NCBI RefSeq assembly: GCF_049306965.1
Contig: NC_133198.1
Coordinates: 44,084,501-44,148,500, forward strand
DNA: 64,000 nt
Direction: 5' to 3'
DNA from: Danio rerio
Taxonomy: Eukaryota; Chordata; Actinopteri; Cypriniformes; Danionidae
Shown: piece after piece, positions 1-10,562 of the stretch
How positions within the stretch are numbered: the first letter of the stretch is position 1
How the letters are laid out: each line of letters opens with the position of its first letter
Made by a program: the position numbers and the translations under genes
Notes under the pieces: model-generated
Databases searched by the model: none
Told to the model about the DNA's origin: nothing
The model's input: only the letters and a program-made list of their open reading frames with translations

Positions 1-85
1 AAAAGACGGAAGTGTCGTAAGACAGAGACAAGATTAATTAAATATCACGTTTAACAACTATAGTGAGACGCAATCCAGCAGTACA
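1..85. mobile_element. hAT element fragment
   Basis: Roughly the first 85 bases resemble the interior of the hAT element at 29926-31496 (compare 31085-31165), sharing a GTCGT(T/A)AGA stretch, a diverged AAATATC-CGTTTAA block and TATAGTGAGA. No terminal repeat is inside the window, so this is a piece whose left side lies outside. The assignment rests only on that similarity. Confidence 0.4.
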
Positions 86-97
86 ATGTCCAAACCA

Positions 98-604
98 GTT
101 TCAGTGTAGCATAGAAGATTTTTTTACGCTTAGTGACATTTAAAGGCCAAACTAGGTTAATTAGGTTAACTAGGCAGGTTAGGGTAATTAGGCAAGTTAT
201 TGTTTGAAATAAAACAAATAAGACTTTCGCCAGATGAAAAAATATTATCAGACATACTGTGAAAATTTCTTTGCTTTGTTAAACATAATTTGGGAAATAT
301 TTAAAACATTTACATTTACATTTAGTCATTTAGCAGACGCTTTCATCCAAAACGACTTACAAATGAGGACAAGGAAGCAATTTACACAACTATAAGAGCA
401 ACAATGAATAAGTGCGGTAGACAAGTTTCAGGTGTGTAAAGTATAAATAGCAAAGCATTATTCATTCATTCATCCATTTTCTTGTCGGCTTAGTCCCTTT
501 ATTAATCCGGGGTCGCCACAGCAGAATGAACCGCCAACTTATCCAGCAAGTTTTTTTTTACGCAGCTTATGCCCTTCCAGCCGCAACCCATCTCTGGGAA
601 ACAT

Positions 605-672
<68 letters not shown>

Positions 673-985
673 TACGGACAATTTAGCCTACCCAATTCAC
701 TTGTAGCGCATGTCTTTGAACTGTGGGGGAAACTGGAGCACCCGAAGGAAACCCCCGGGAGAACATGCAAACTCCACACAGAAACGCCAACTGAGCCGAG
801 GTTCGAACCAGCGACCTTCTTGCTGTGAGGCGACAGCACAACCTACTGCGCCACTGCCTCGCCAGCGAAGCATTAGTAATTTTTTTTTTTTTGTAGTACA
901 GTTAGCGGTGGAGCCAGAGAGGCAACTGCAGATTAGGAACACTAAAACTAGTTCAAACAGGGGCTAATAATTCTGACTTCAACTG
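98..985. mobile_element. Tc1-like MITE, interrupted
   Basis: The pieces at about 98-310 and 945-985 match the left and right parts of the MITE that is whole at 1758-2286 and 7466-7997. The right end reads GGGGCTAATAATTCTGACTTCAACTG. The middle (about 311-945) is later insertions, including a stretch with CATTTAGCAGACGCTTTCATCC, common in fish repeats, and a DANA SINE. The left terminal repeat is missing. There is no coding capacity. Confidence 0.6.
461..863 (-). mobile_element. DANA-type tRNA-derived SINE
   Basis: On the minus strand this begins with a tRNA-like head (GAGGCAGTGGCGCAGTAGG, then GGTTCGAACC as a B-box-like block), continues through the 'TTGGCGTTTCTGTGTGGAGTT' type body and ends in GAATGAATGAAT repeats. 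An imperfect 12-bp target duplication, AGCRAAGCATTA, flanks it at 449-460 and 864-875. A (CA)n tract at about 605-668 sits inside. This architecture is diagnostic of zebrafish DANA/HE1-like SINEs. It is not a functional tRNA gene. Confidence 0.85.
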
Positions 986-1036
986 TATATAATATAAACA
1001 TATATAAACAATATAATATATAATATAAGCTATATA

Positions 1037-1715
1037 AACATAATTCACAAGCCTCTATTGTAATGTCTGAGTACAACTGTAAACACAAACTTTAAAAACG
1101 GAGGTCAATTTGCTATTAATTTCAGTTTAGGCATTTTTGATTCTTTAACATTTATAATATTTTGGAACAGTAAACATGTCAGGCTAAATAATTAAAATAA
1201 ATCACTGACTTCTGCTCTCTTCATTAGTTTCTTTACAACACATAAAACCAAACACTTCAAAACATTTTAACATAAACCTTAGGTACATTATAACTGAACA
1301 TTTCTGTTGTTTTAAAAAAGGGACTTTTCCAAACCGTGGTAAACCTTGGAACTGGTTATCACCCCATCACTACACCCATCAGGAAACAAGTCACAAATCT
1401 TACATCATCTCAGGTATACTCTCATCTCATATACTTCGAGCACACAATATTATGTCAAATTTCTGCCCTTTCTATACAAGATAAAAAATTGCCCATCTAT
1501 GTTTTACATAAATCATTTTTAAGTATAAGAAAGTGTAGAGTTATTTATTAAAATAATATAATTTATTAAGAATTTTTATATAAATACCCATTACATTTGG
1601 CATCAGCCACCTGTCATATTGTATATTCTGTCCACATTATACAAAATGCATTTACAGATATTATACAAAACACATAAGGAAGTGGTTAAAGAGGCGTAAC
1701 GAGCCTAATATACAG
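1037..1715. repeat. Local duplicated block A
   Basis: This noncoding AT-rich block is repeated at 2296-2955 with high identity, starting near TCACAAGCCTCTATTGTAATG and ending near GTGGTTAAAGAGGC. A third, shorter partial copy lies at about 2985-3110. Blocks A and B are separated by a Tc1-like MITE. I see no open reading frame conserved between the blocks. Confidence 0.75.
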
Positions 1716-1757
1716 TGTAAGTATGTATGTATGTATGTATGTGTGTATATACACACA

Positions 1758-2286
1758 CAGTTTAAGTCAGAATGATTAGCCCCCTGTTTATTTTTCCCCA
1801 ATTTCACTTTAGCATAGAGAAGATTTTTTCAACACATTGCTAAACAATAGTTTTAATAACTCACCTCTAATAACTGATTTATTTATTTTTTGCCATGATG
1901 ACAGTAGATAATATTTAACTAGACATTTTTCAAGACACTTCTATACAGCTTAGTGACATTTAAAGGTCAAACTAGGTTAATTAGGTTAACTAAACAGGTT
2001 AGGGTAATTAGGCAAGTTATTTTATAACAATGGTTTGTTCTGTAGACAATCGAAAAACAAATGTATAGCTTAAAGGGGCTGATAATTTTGTCTTTAAAAT
2101 GGTGTTTAAAAAATTAAAACTGCTTTTATTCTAGCCAAAATAAAAACAAACAAGACTTTCTCCAGAAGAAAAAATATTATCAGACATACTGTGAAAATTC
2201 CCTTGCTCTGTTAAACATCATTTGGAAAATATATTTAAAAAAGAAAAACTAATTCAAACAGGGGCTAATAATTCTGACTTTAACTG
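1758..2286. mobile_element. Tc1-like MITE
   Basis: The left end is CAGTTTAAGTCAGAATGATTAGCCCC and the right end GGGGCTAATAATTCTGACTTTAACTG, so the ends are inverted repeats of about 25 bp. The first bases resemble the CAGTTGAAGTC start of Tc1/Sleeping Beauty inverted repeats, which is the reason for the family call. It lies between duplicated blocks A and B and has no transposase reading frame. Confidence 0.7.
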
Positions 2287-2295
2287 TATATAATA

Positions 2296-2955
2296 CAAAA
2301 ATAACTCACAAGCCTCTATTGTAATGTCTGAGTACAACTGTAAACACAAACTTTGAAAACTGAGGTCAATTGCTATTAATTTCAGTTTAGGCATTTTTGA
2401 TTCTTTAACATTTATAATATTTTGGAACAGTAAACATGTAAGTCTAAATAATTAAAATAAATTACTGACTTATGCTCTCTTTATTAGTTTCTTTACAACA
2501 CATAAAACCAAACACTTCAAAAAACCTTTATATATACATTAGGAACGGTATAACTGAACATTTCTATTGTTTTAAAACCCTGACTTTTCCAAACTGAGGT
2601 AAAGCTTGGAACTGGTTATCACCCCATCACTACACCCATCAGGAAACAAGTCACAAATCTTACATCATCTCATGTATGATCTCATCTCATATATTTAGGG
2701 CACAAAATTATCTGTTAAAATTCTGCCCTGGCTATACAAGGTTAAAAATGCTCAATACATCTTTACTACGAATCCTTATAATTATAAGAAAGTGACATGG
2801 TCACTAATAGAGTAATTTAATATTAATGTATTATATAAATACACTTGGCATCAGCCACCTGTCATATTGTATATACTGTCCACATTAAACAAAATACATT
2901 TACAGACATTATACAAAACACATAAAGAAGTGGTTAAAGAGGCATAACGTCTATT
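2296..2955. repeat. Local duplicated block B
   Basis: Second copy of the block at 1037-1715, with small substitutions and indels. It shares TTTAGGCATTTTTGATTCTTTAACA and the ACTGGTTATCACCCCATCACTACACCC run. A degenerate third copy follows at about 2985-3110, so this is a small local triplication rather than a dispersed family as far as this window shows. Confidence 0.75.
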
Positions 2956-3175
2956 AGTCATAAGTCTAATAAACATATAATATATACATAACTCACAAGC
3001 CGCAAAGTACAATTCATATACAGTCAGAGTACAACTTTAAACAAGAACTTTGAAAACTTACCAAGGTCGAACACTATTAATTTCGGCTTAGACATCTTTG
3101 AATAGACACTGACAAGACAAACTTCAGGACACAAATGAATCTCATGTACAGGCTACAGAACAGATCGCTTTCGCT

Positions 3176-3230
3176 TACCGGTAAAGCGGAAGTAGCGTCA
3201 TGACGTCATCAACGCGTATGAGGTATGGCT
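3176..3230 (-). promoter_or_regulatory. Candidate CRE/ETS promoter with first-exon donor
   Basis: A perfect palindromic CRE, TGACGTCA, lies at 3201-3208, with GCGGAAGT (ETS core) at 3187-3194 and a small CpG-rich patch in otherwise AT-rich DNA. On the minus strand CTTTACCG|GTAAGC just downstream looks like a first-exon splice donor. Any such gene would run leftwards, out of the window. There is no coding evidence, so this is a motif-based suggestion only. Confidence 0.25.
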
Positions 3231-3578
3231 TTCGGTTCTTTAAAGGGGTAGTTCACACAAACTGGAAAATTGTTATTAATTTACTCACAATCAGGTGAGG
3301 AATACAAATTGTACGTGGCTTATTACTTTAGCTGATCATTGGAGAGTATAGTTGGATGAATCTCGTGCTTGCTGCATCGCAATGCAAGTCAGTAGTAACG
3401 GTTAAACGGTTTTTAAGACTAAAAATAAACATATCGATGACAATAATAATCAATAGGCACCATGGCTCCTGACTATCAGTGCGAAGGGTGACAACCTTTT
3501 TGAACACCTCCCTGTCCATCACCCTGCAGATTACGCCATTTTACAGAAAGTAAGTTTGTATTATTCACATTTCACTCT

Positions 3579-4231
3579 CTAAATTCATGGATATTGAGAG
3601 TACTTGCACATTTTGTAATATACATGAGGAAGACTTATCTCATCTTTTCTATAACTGTGATGCCTCTCTTAAATTTTGGAATGATGTTAGTGATGTGTTA
3701 TTTTGGCAAAGAAATGTTAATTACAGGCTATCTTTAAAAGATGTGATTTGCACTTTTTCACACACAAAAAGAACATTCGAGTATGTTGTTAACTTCTACA
3801 TTTTACAAGGTAAATATTTTATACATAAACAGAAATTTGCGAAATGTATACCAAAATGTTATATTTTTTTATTAGAAATGGAAAATCTGAAAAAGTCTCT
3901 AATGCAAATTAAAAACAAAAAGAATGATTTAATGTTAGATTTCAGGAAGGATTTTTTTTCTAGTTCTGATCCCCCGCTGTAGTCGATGATTGTATCCTAA
4001 GTTATTATTTTAGTTTATATGTATTGAAGTATTTTATAATATTTTTATTTTTTATCTTATTTATTAATTAATTTCTTTTGCAATTTTTTATTAATTTTTT
4101 TCTCCTGTTATATATTTACTTCATTATTTTTGGTTGTTGTAACTATAGTAATGTTTATGGATATAACATATATCTGAATAATTGTATTTTTACTTTATGT
4201 AATGTTTCAAAACTAAAATAAAAAAATATAT
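3579..4231 (+). mobile_element. 5'-truncated LINE, ORF2 3' end
   Basis: The reading frame at 3587-3982 (131 residues) has the reverse-transcriptase-linked zinc-binding pattern CTFCN...EDLSHLFYNCD...FW, followed by a KYFIHK motif, as found at the C-terminus of L1/Tx1-like ORF2 proteins. A short 3' UTR ends in an A-rich tail at about 4217-4231. Imperfect 16-bp direct repeats (ATTCAYATTTCACTCT at 3563-3578 and 4232-4247) are target duplications. Endonuclease and most of the reverse transcriptase are absent, as expected of a 5'-truncated insertion. It is not a host gene. Confidence 0.85.
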
Positions 4232-4416
4232 ATTCATATTTCACTCTTCATGAATGCGAAATGTTACCTGTTAGCAGCGTTTTTCTGTAGCATGTTATGC
4301 AAAAAGCCTGTTTACAGAGATTTACTGATATACTTTCACTCTACTTTCACATTATATCATCAGTCAGGTGTTTGAATTGTTATGTGAACAAATAGTTAGT
4401 TAGTTAGTTAGTTAAC

Positions 4417-4725
4417 GGTAACACTTTACAATAAGGTTCATTAGTTAATGCATTTACTAAATGAACTAATCATGAACAACACATGTACAGCATTTATTAA
4501 TCATAATTGAACATTTACTAATGCATTATTAACATCCAAGTCCATGCTTGTTAACATTAGTTAATGCATGAGTTAACATGAACTAACAATGAACTACTGT
4601 ATTTTCATTAACTAACGTTAACTTGCATGAACAAATACAGTAGTAATTGTATTGTTCATTGTTTGTTCATGTTCGTAAATGCATTAATTAACATTAACTA
4701 ATGAACCTTATTGTAAAGTGTGACC
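4417..4725. mobile_element. Palindromic MITE with 8-bp TSD
   Basis: The ends are long inverted repeats: GGTAACACTTTACAATAAGG on the left and CCTTATTGTAAAGTGTGACC on the right. The whole 309-bp element can fold back. An exact 8-bp duplication TAGTTAAC flanks it at 4409-4416 and 4726-4733, a hAT-type target size. It has no coding content. Confidence 0.85.
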
Positions 4726-4932
4726 TAGTTAACTTTATTTGTCCCTGTAGGGAGATTTCATTTGCAGCATACACTCACAGATACTTCTTACATTTCACAT
4801 TTGGCATTTAAATTAATAAATCATTTAAAAACCTAAAGTATGTTACCCCTGCTCTAAATAGATAACCAGTTTACTGGCCATCAACTGCTACTGAGAGGAG
4901 GAATTTAAAAACTTAATTTCTTGAGGTGTAAA

Positions 4933-5954
4933 CAGTGGTGGAAAGAGTACTGAAAAAAATCATACTTAATACCATTACTTGCCTAAAAATGTACTGCAAG
5001 TAGAGTAAAAGTATCTGTTGTAAATATGACTCAAAGTATGAGTAAAAAGTAGCCCATTCAAAGGTACTCAAAAGTAGTGAGTATTACGCTGTTAAAAAGC
5101 TGATGCATTTACTTCTGATTTGTGCATGCGTACCAGAGTTATTGCCCAAGACGTTAATATTAGGTTAGATTTAGGTTGTGATGTCAAGTGACCAAAATTC
5201 AATGTCTAGACAGTGTCTAATGATAACATAATTTTGATGTCCAATATTGTCACCAAATGACGTTGATATTTGGTTGATTTTAGGTTGTTAGAAAGTGACC
5301 AAGAGCCAACATTGAGCCAACATCTTAAACTAACGTCATATTGATGTCAAATACTGACATTTATTCATCAGGTGTGGAAACCAAAATCCAACATCTGATA
5401 GACGTCATAGTGGTACGTTAATGTCCACACAACGTCAATCTGTAACATCATCAGACGTTAGGTTGGACGCTGGACATTGACCTGGCGTTGAGTTCTGACG
5501 CCAACCCGATTTTAATTTCCAAAGGCCAGTTCAGTCATCATATAGTAAACATCCGCCATCTTCTCATCAGTGGCATGTACAAAATGGGTCAAGGCGTGTA
5601 AAGATTTTGGACATTTTCTTTAACACTTTTAATGCTTCCAAACAGTTTGCTGCGATTATAAATCACTCATGTCTTGAGGTAGTACATTATGGTGCGATTT
5701 ACCTTCTATGTGGGATTTGATTGGACAGAATCACAGGACTGATTCTTCTAATCCCCATATACAGGAAAAAATTAAGTAGGGACTGCGGAATGAAGGAAAG
5801 TCGTGAAGTAAAAGTATCGATACTAAACTAAAAATGTACTGAAGGGAAAGTAAAAGTACACATTTATATAACTACTTAGTGAATTACAATTCCTGAGAAA
5901 AACTACTCAATTACAGTAACTTGAGTATTTGTAATTAGTTACTTTACACCACTG
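4933..5954. mobile_element. hAT-like nonautonomous element
   Basis: The ends are CAGTGGTGGAAAGAGTACT and, inverted, CAGTGGTGTAAAGTAACTA. The flanks GGTGTAAA (4925-4932) and GGTATAAA (5955-5962) are an 8-bp target duplication with one change. The interior (about 5140-5480) contains several diverged GACGTTGATATTTGGTTG-like repeats that look like an older nested element. No transposase reading frame is visible. Confidence 0.75.
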
Positions 5955-6039
5955 GGTATAAATAATCATTTTGTCCAATTAACACATCATTATTATATGC
6001 AAGGATGGGCAGTATTTTAAAGCACTAGAGTTTCGTATT

Positions 6040-6700
6040 AATTAACTAGTTTAACTAGTATTAAACTATTATTTATTAAATAGATACTAGTATCTAATGA
6101 AAAGGTACTAGTGCCAATTAAATATATTAGTTTCTAATGAATAAGTATAGTATCTAATTAATAAGCATAGTACCTTATGATTAACTACAAGTACATAAAA
6201 ATATGTACTAGTCCCAGCTGGATTACACACTAGTCAAAGCTGAATAGTTGATATCTCAATGACAGATTCTATAGAAATCAATGGGAAAAAAATATTAGTA
6301 ACAACAGAATAGTTATTAGTCACTATTAAAATAAATATCAGTAATAAGTGAGAACTAGTACCATACCAGTACCAAATGAAAAAGTACTAGTATCTAATAA
6401 ATAAGTACTAGTATCTAATGAATGCACATAGAATCTAATAAATAGGTACTAGTATCTAATGAATGAGTACTAGTGTCTAATAAAAAGGACCAGTGTCTAA
6501 TGAGTAAACACTAGTATCTTTTTAAAGAGCACTATTGTCTAAAGACTAGGCACTAGTATCCAATGAATATTCACTAGTATCTAATGAATAAGCACTAGTA
6601 TCTAATGAATAAGCACTAGCACTAGTACTTAATGGAAAAGATACTGGTATCTAAAAAATAAGCACTAGTAACATGAAAATAGATACTAGTACGGGCTATA
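6040..6700. repeat. ACTAGT minisatellite
   Basis: A roughly 20-bp unit of the form ACTAGTATCTAATGAATAAGC is repeated some 25-30 times with much substitution. The ACTAGT core is the best-kept part. The array grades into non-repetitive DNA at both ends. There is no open reading frame. Unit number and consensus were judged by eye. Confidence 0.75.
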
Positions 6701-7320
6701 GATTAAATGCCAAAATAGCTTGCCGTAAGTATTTAAGATACTTGTATTTCAAATACAAAATAGTATTTTCTCATTTGTATTTGGTAGGGCTGATGAAAAT
6801 GGCTTAATATTTGTATCAAAATACTTTAGTGTGTTGTATTTTTAAAATACTTTGTAAGAAGTGTACAGGATGAAGTCATAAAAATGCGGCTTATTTGCCT
6901 AGACTTGAGATTAGAACAGAAAATGTGTTTATATTAAAGAATTTCCAGTATTTCATTTACAGAATTAAATTTCCAGTATAGTTAATAAAGAGGAAAGATG
7001 TCTGCCTAAAGATGGTCAAAGTGGGAGAATATATGAAATATTATATATAATTTAATAATACAGAAATTCAGTCTATACAGACTAGTCAAAAACCCCTGAC
7101 TCTGCTTATACGCCACCAGCAGAAGATAAATATGAAGAGTTTATGTTTTAGGACTTTTGAGATATGTTTGTATGCTGTGCATTGAAGAAATGATGTGAAA
7201 ATTACTTATGGAAAATGACTAAAACTGGAGTTTTTTAGTTTTGCAGAAATCATATACATTGAGTATGCCTGTTAAAGAGTTCAACTGCAATAAAATATTT
7301 ATGAAAAATTCTGTGAAAAA
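6701..7320. other. AT-rich DNA without recognised gene
   Basis: The start (about 6715-6800) has TATTTAAGATACTTGTATTTC-like repeat sequence that pairs loosely with GATGGGCAGTATTTT near 6005, so the minisatellite may sit inside an old MITE. Nothing from 6850 to 7320 resembles a coding exon or a known repeat end. Confidence 0.4.
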
Positions 7321-7322
7321 AA

Positions 7323-7447
<125 letters not shown>

Positions 7448-7465
7448 CACACACACACATATATG

Positions 7466-7997
7466 CAGTTGAAGTCAGAATTATTAGCCCCCCTTTGAAT
7501 TTTCTTTTTCTTTTTTAAATATTTCCCAAACTATGTTTAACAGAGCAAGGAAATTTTCACAGTATGTCTGAAAATATTTTTTTCTTTTGGAGAAAGTCTT
7601 ATTTGTTTTGTTTCGGCTAGAATAAAAGCAGTTTTAAATTTTTTAAACACCATTATAAGGACAAAAAAAAGGCCCCTTTAAGCTAATTTTTTTTCTGATA
7701 GTCTACGGAACAAACCATCGATATGCACTAACTTGCCTAATTACCCTAACCTGCCTAGTTAACCTAAATAACCTAGTTAAGCCTTTAAATGGCACTTTAA
7801 GCTGGATATAAGTGTCTTGAAAAATATCTAGTCAAATATTATTTACTGTCATCATGGCAAAGATAAAATAAGTTCGTTATTAGAGATGAGTTAGTAAAAC
7901 TTTTATATTTAGAAATGTGTTGAAAAACTCTTCTCTCCATTAAACAGAAATTTGGGTAAAAAATAAACAGGGGAGCTAATAATTCTGACTTCAACTG
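7466..7997. mobile_element. Tc1-like MITE at left edge of duplicon
   Basis: The left end CAGTTGAAGTCAGAATTATTAGCC and right end AGCTAATAATTCTGACTTCAACTG form inverted repeats around a 532-bp noncoding body. The DNA shared with units 2 and 3 starts almost immediately after its right end, so this element marks the left edge of the triplicated segment and may lie at the duplication breakpoint. Confidence 0.8.
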
Positions 7998-8107
7998 TAT
8001 TTGTTTTCCTGCAAGTTTTGCATTTGTTCTTAAAGAAAAGACGGGTGTACAGTGTGAAGACTATTTTTAAAATCAAACACCTACAACAAGATTTTTGAAC
8101 ATTTTTC

Positions 8108-8113
8108 TTTATT
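8108..8113 (-). promoter_or_regulatory. Poly(A) signal, copy 1
   Basis: AATAAA on the minus strand (TTTATT on plus), about 1.08 kb downstream of the copy 1 stop codon and conserved at 24264-24269 and 46191-46196. It is the best candidate 3' end for the DUSP-like gene, implying a 3' UTR of about 1.1 kb. Confidence 0.55.
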
Positions 8114-8352
8114 CAAAGATATGTACAATACAAAAACAATGACATTCTGCACAGTTAAAAATAATTTAGTAAACAGTTAAAATAAATCACAGCATAGAGC
8201 AGGAAAAAAATATTCTCTGATTTTTTTGTGCACTCAATCTGAGCATTGCTTTAACAGAAAAATAAAATCTGAAAAACATATATAATTTAGAATTTGTTTA
8301 CCACCCAGCCCTCCCTCTTCTCCTCCGCATGTGCTAGTGAAGCGGAGCCAGA

Positions 8353-8463
8353 GGAGTGGTATCCATAGGCTTATTAGGGAAAAGGAAGCCAGGTGGAGCT
8401 GCTGGGGCAACAGGATCCTCCTGGCTTATTCTTTTCTCCAACGCTTATGGATACCGATCCTCG
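8353..8463 (-). other. 3' UTR inverted repeat (hairpin)
   Basis: GAGTGGTATCCATAGGCTTA is matched imperfectly by the inverse TAACGCTTATGGATACCGATC-type arm about 70 bp away, with an inner AGCCAGG/CCTGGCT pair. The transcript could fold into a long stem-loop. It is kept at 24506-24617 and 46435-46546. The boundaries were set by eye. Confidence 0.5.
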
Positions 8464-8735
8464 GTTTAAGCTCAATCTAAGCGTGATTGTTTTTGGCAAG
8501 TGCACCATCTAAATTCTAAAATTAAAAAAGTGGCTTTTTTTAAGTGCAAAGTTGAAATAGATCAGAGCATAGATCGGGGCAGAATCTGTGCTCTGATTAA
8601 TTTCATTTGCACAATAAGAAAAGCAATAGTATAAGTGCACAGATAAACACAGGTAATACAGAAGTTCTAGTAAATTGAAACGCTCAGTGCGGTTGAGTTT
8701 CAGTTTAGTTCAGTTCAGTGTGGTTAAATTTCCAC

Positions 8736-8960
8736 TGCTGAAAGCCCAAACACTGAAGAGCTAATCCATCGATGCGCAGCTCCACAAGTCCCAAACCAAG
8801 CAAGCCAGTGGCGACAGTGGCGAGGAACAAAACTTCACCTTTTGAAGTGAAGGAAAAAAACCTCGAGAGAAACCAGGCTCAGTTTGGGCACGGCCATTTC
8901 TCCTCTGGCCAAACTTCTTGTGCAGAGCTGCACATCGCACATTGTGCAGGTGTGAGTAGG
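8736..8960. repeat. Dispersed 3' UTR-type repeat
   Basis: The stretch starting near CCACTGCTGAAAGCCCAAACACTGAAGAGC and running through GTGGCGACAGTGGCGAGGAAC recurs, more diverged, inside the hAT element at 21455-21560, and in units 2 and 3. It therefore exists outside this gene family. A 78-residue plus-strand frame through it is antisense to the predicted 3' UTR and is not treated as coding. Confidence 0.5.
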
Positions 8961-9190
8961 TCACCTACAGAGATTCGTCTATCACTGGGGCTTGTTTTAA
9001 TTCAATAATTGTATTTCCTGCTTAATCTGAAACTCATTTTTTAAAGTGCACATATATCCAGAGACATAAAAAGAAAGCTGAAAAATAAAAATAGCTTAGG
9101 GCTAAGGTCGATGGTTTGAGTCCTGGCTAGACCAGAAGGCCTTTCTGTGTGGCACTCAAACCAGCGACCTTTCTGTGCAGTGTTGTTTAT

Positions 9191-10562
9191 TCAGTTGTAT
9201 ATTACTATGCCTTGTTGCCGTTTGATTTCTTTCTTTTTCTTGGGTTCAAGTAACGACAACTGGAGCAGAAAGGATGTGAAGAGCCTGATGCGCCTCGCCC
9301 TGGTGACATAACTCAAGGCTTCCTCCAGAGGTATTTTGTAGTACATCATCAGATATGCTACAAACAGTGTTGGCGCGTGACTGACACCATGCCTGCAGTG
9401 AATGAACAGGACATCTGTGGAAATAAAATCAGAAAGTAAGTCAACACAAAGTCCAACACAAACAGTTAGTGAGTGTAAAAGGCTTGATGAAAGATCTTAC
9501 TGTCTGGGTTTCTCAGGGCCTTTCTGATGAACTTGCCAGCTGGCCAGAAGTATCTGATGATTCTGGACTGGTCGTATGTTGTAGGCAAGCCGCAATATTT
9601 GATGTCCATGCCTTCATAATATTCCGGTCCTGTAAGGACCTTTCCGTTGACTCCACTCTTACTTAGTTTTCCCAACCAGGCCATCTTCGGCGCTGCTGCA
9701 TTTAGGATATGGGTGACTCCCAATTCCATCAGTTTGCGTCGATTTCTTGCTGTCTCTCTGCACAAAAACGCAATTTTGGTTAGTCTTTCACTAAAAAGGC
9801 GTGCAATTATTTTCAGAAAACACAAAGCTAAAATAGTTCCAGGCAGGTTTGCACTGCATTACAGTTAAAATCAATGTGCAATATCAGATATTAAAATTGC
9901 ACAATCGACAACAGACAAAACAAACCAAAACAACATCTAAACCATGTCTTTAAAGGGATAGTTCACCCAAAAGTGAAGATTTACTCACTTTTTTCCCACC
10001 CTCAAGTGATTCCAAACTACTAACTACTGACTTGCATAGTAGGAAACACATGTACTATGGAACTCAACAGTTACCAGTTTCCAACATTTTTCACAATATC
10101 ACGTCATGAGTGAGTAAATTATGACAGAATTTTCATGATTGAGTGAACCGTCCCTTTAAGTATGTATAAATGAAATAATTCAGTCTGGTTATTAGAAATT
10201 AAACCCACTCCTGAGATGGTGGAGTATTTTTCTAATAACCGTCAATCATTCCTTACTTGATTCCCATTAATACTCCCTCATTTTAGTTTATCACATGGTC
10301 TGTGCTGTTTTTGTGCTGTAGACTTACTCATCTCCAATGTAGACATTGCGCCAGACCTCCGTAAATGGTGACAGGGGCAGTTTACATTTGTTCACGGTGT
10401 CTTCTACTTGTAATAACTCTGCAAGCTTCTCAAAGTCGAAAATTTCTTCCAGCTGTTTTTGAGAAGGCAAACTGCTCGGACCCGGCTTTGCAAGATCGTG
10501 TCTAGGACTTGTATGCTTGCAGTGGAATTCCGAAAGTTTATTCATCATCCACTCTTTGATTC
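9191..10562 (-). other. DUSP-domain exons 8-10, copy 1
   Basis: Exon 8 supplies the pre-domain helix and VWRNVYIGDE, exon 9 the central sheet (RRKLMELGVTHILNAA) and exon 10 the signature loop and last helices (SFLLQLSLLEP), ending in KKKKEIKRQQGIVIYN. The split GA|A codon for the second Glu of IGDEE and the split codon before the signature match the three-exon layout of DUSP13/DUSP29-type genes, as I recall that family. The acid loop, YCGLPTTYDQSRI, looks about one residue shorter than in active relatives, so whether its Asp could act as general acid is unclear. Confidence 0.8.

Noticed and set aside
526-828. 100-residue His/Thr-rich reading frame
   Set aside because: It runs through a (CA)n tract inside a DANA SINE; the repeat explains the open frame.
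461-863. tRNA-like A and B boxes
   Set aside because: They belong to the SINE head; no complete cloverleaf or anticodon arm of a functional tRNA is seen.
8772-9008. 78-residue plus-strand frame conserved in all three units
   Set aside because: It is antisense to the predicted 3' UTR, lies in a dispersed repeat, and is conserved only because the units are recent duplicates.
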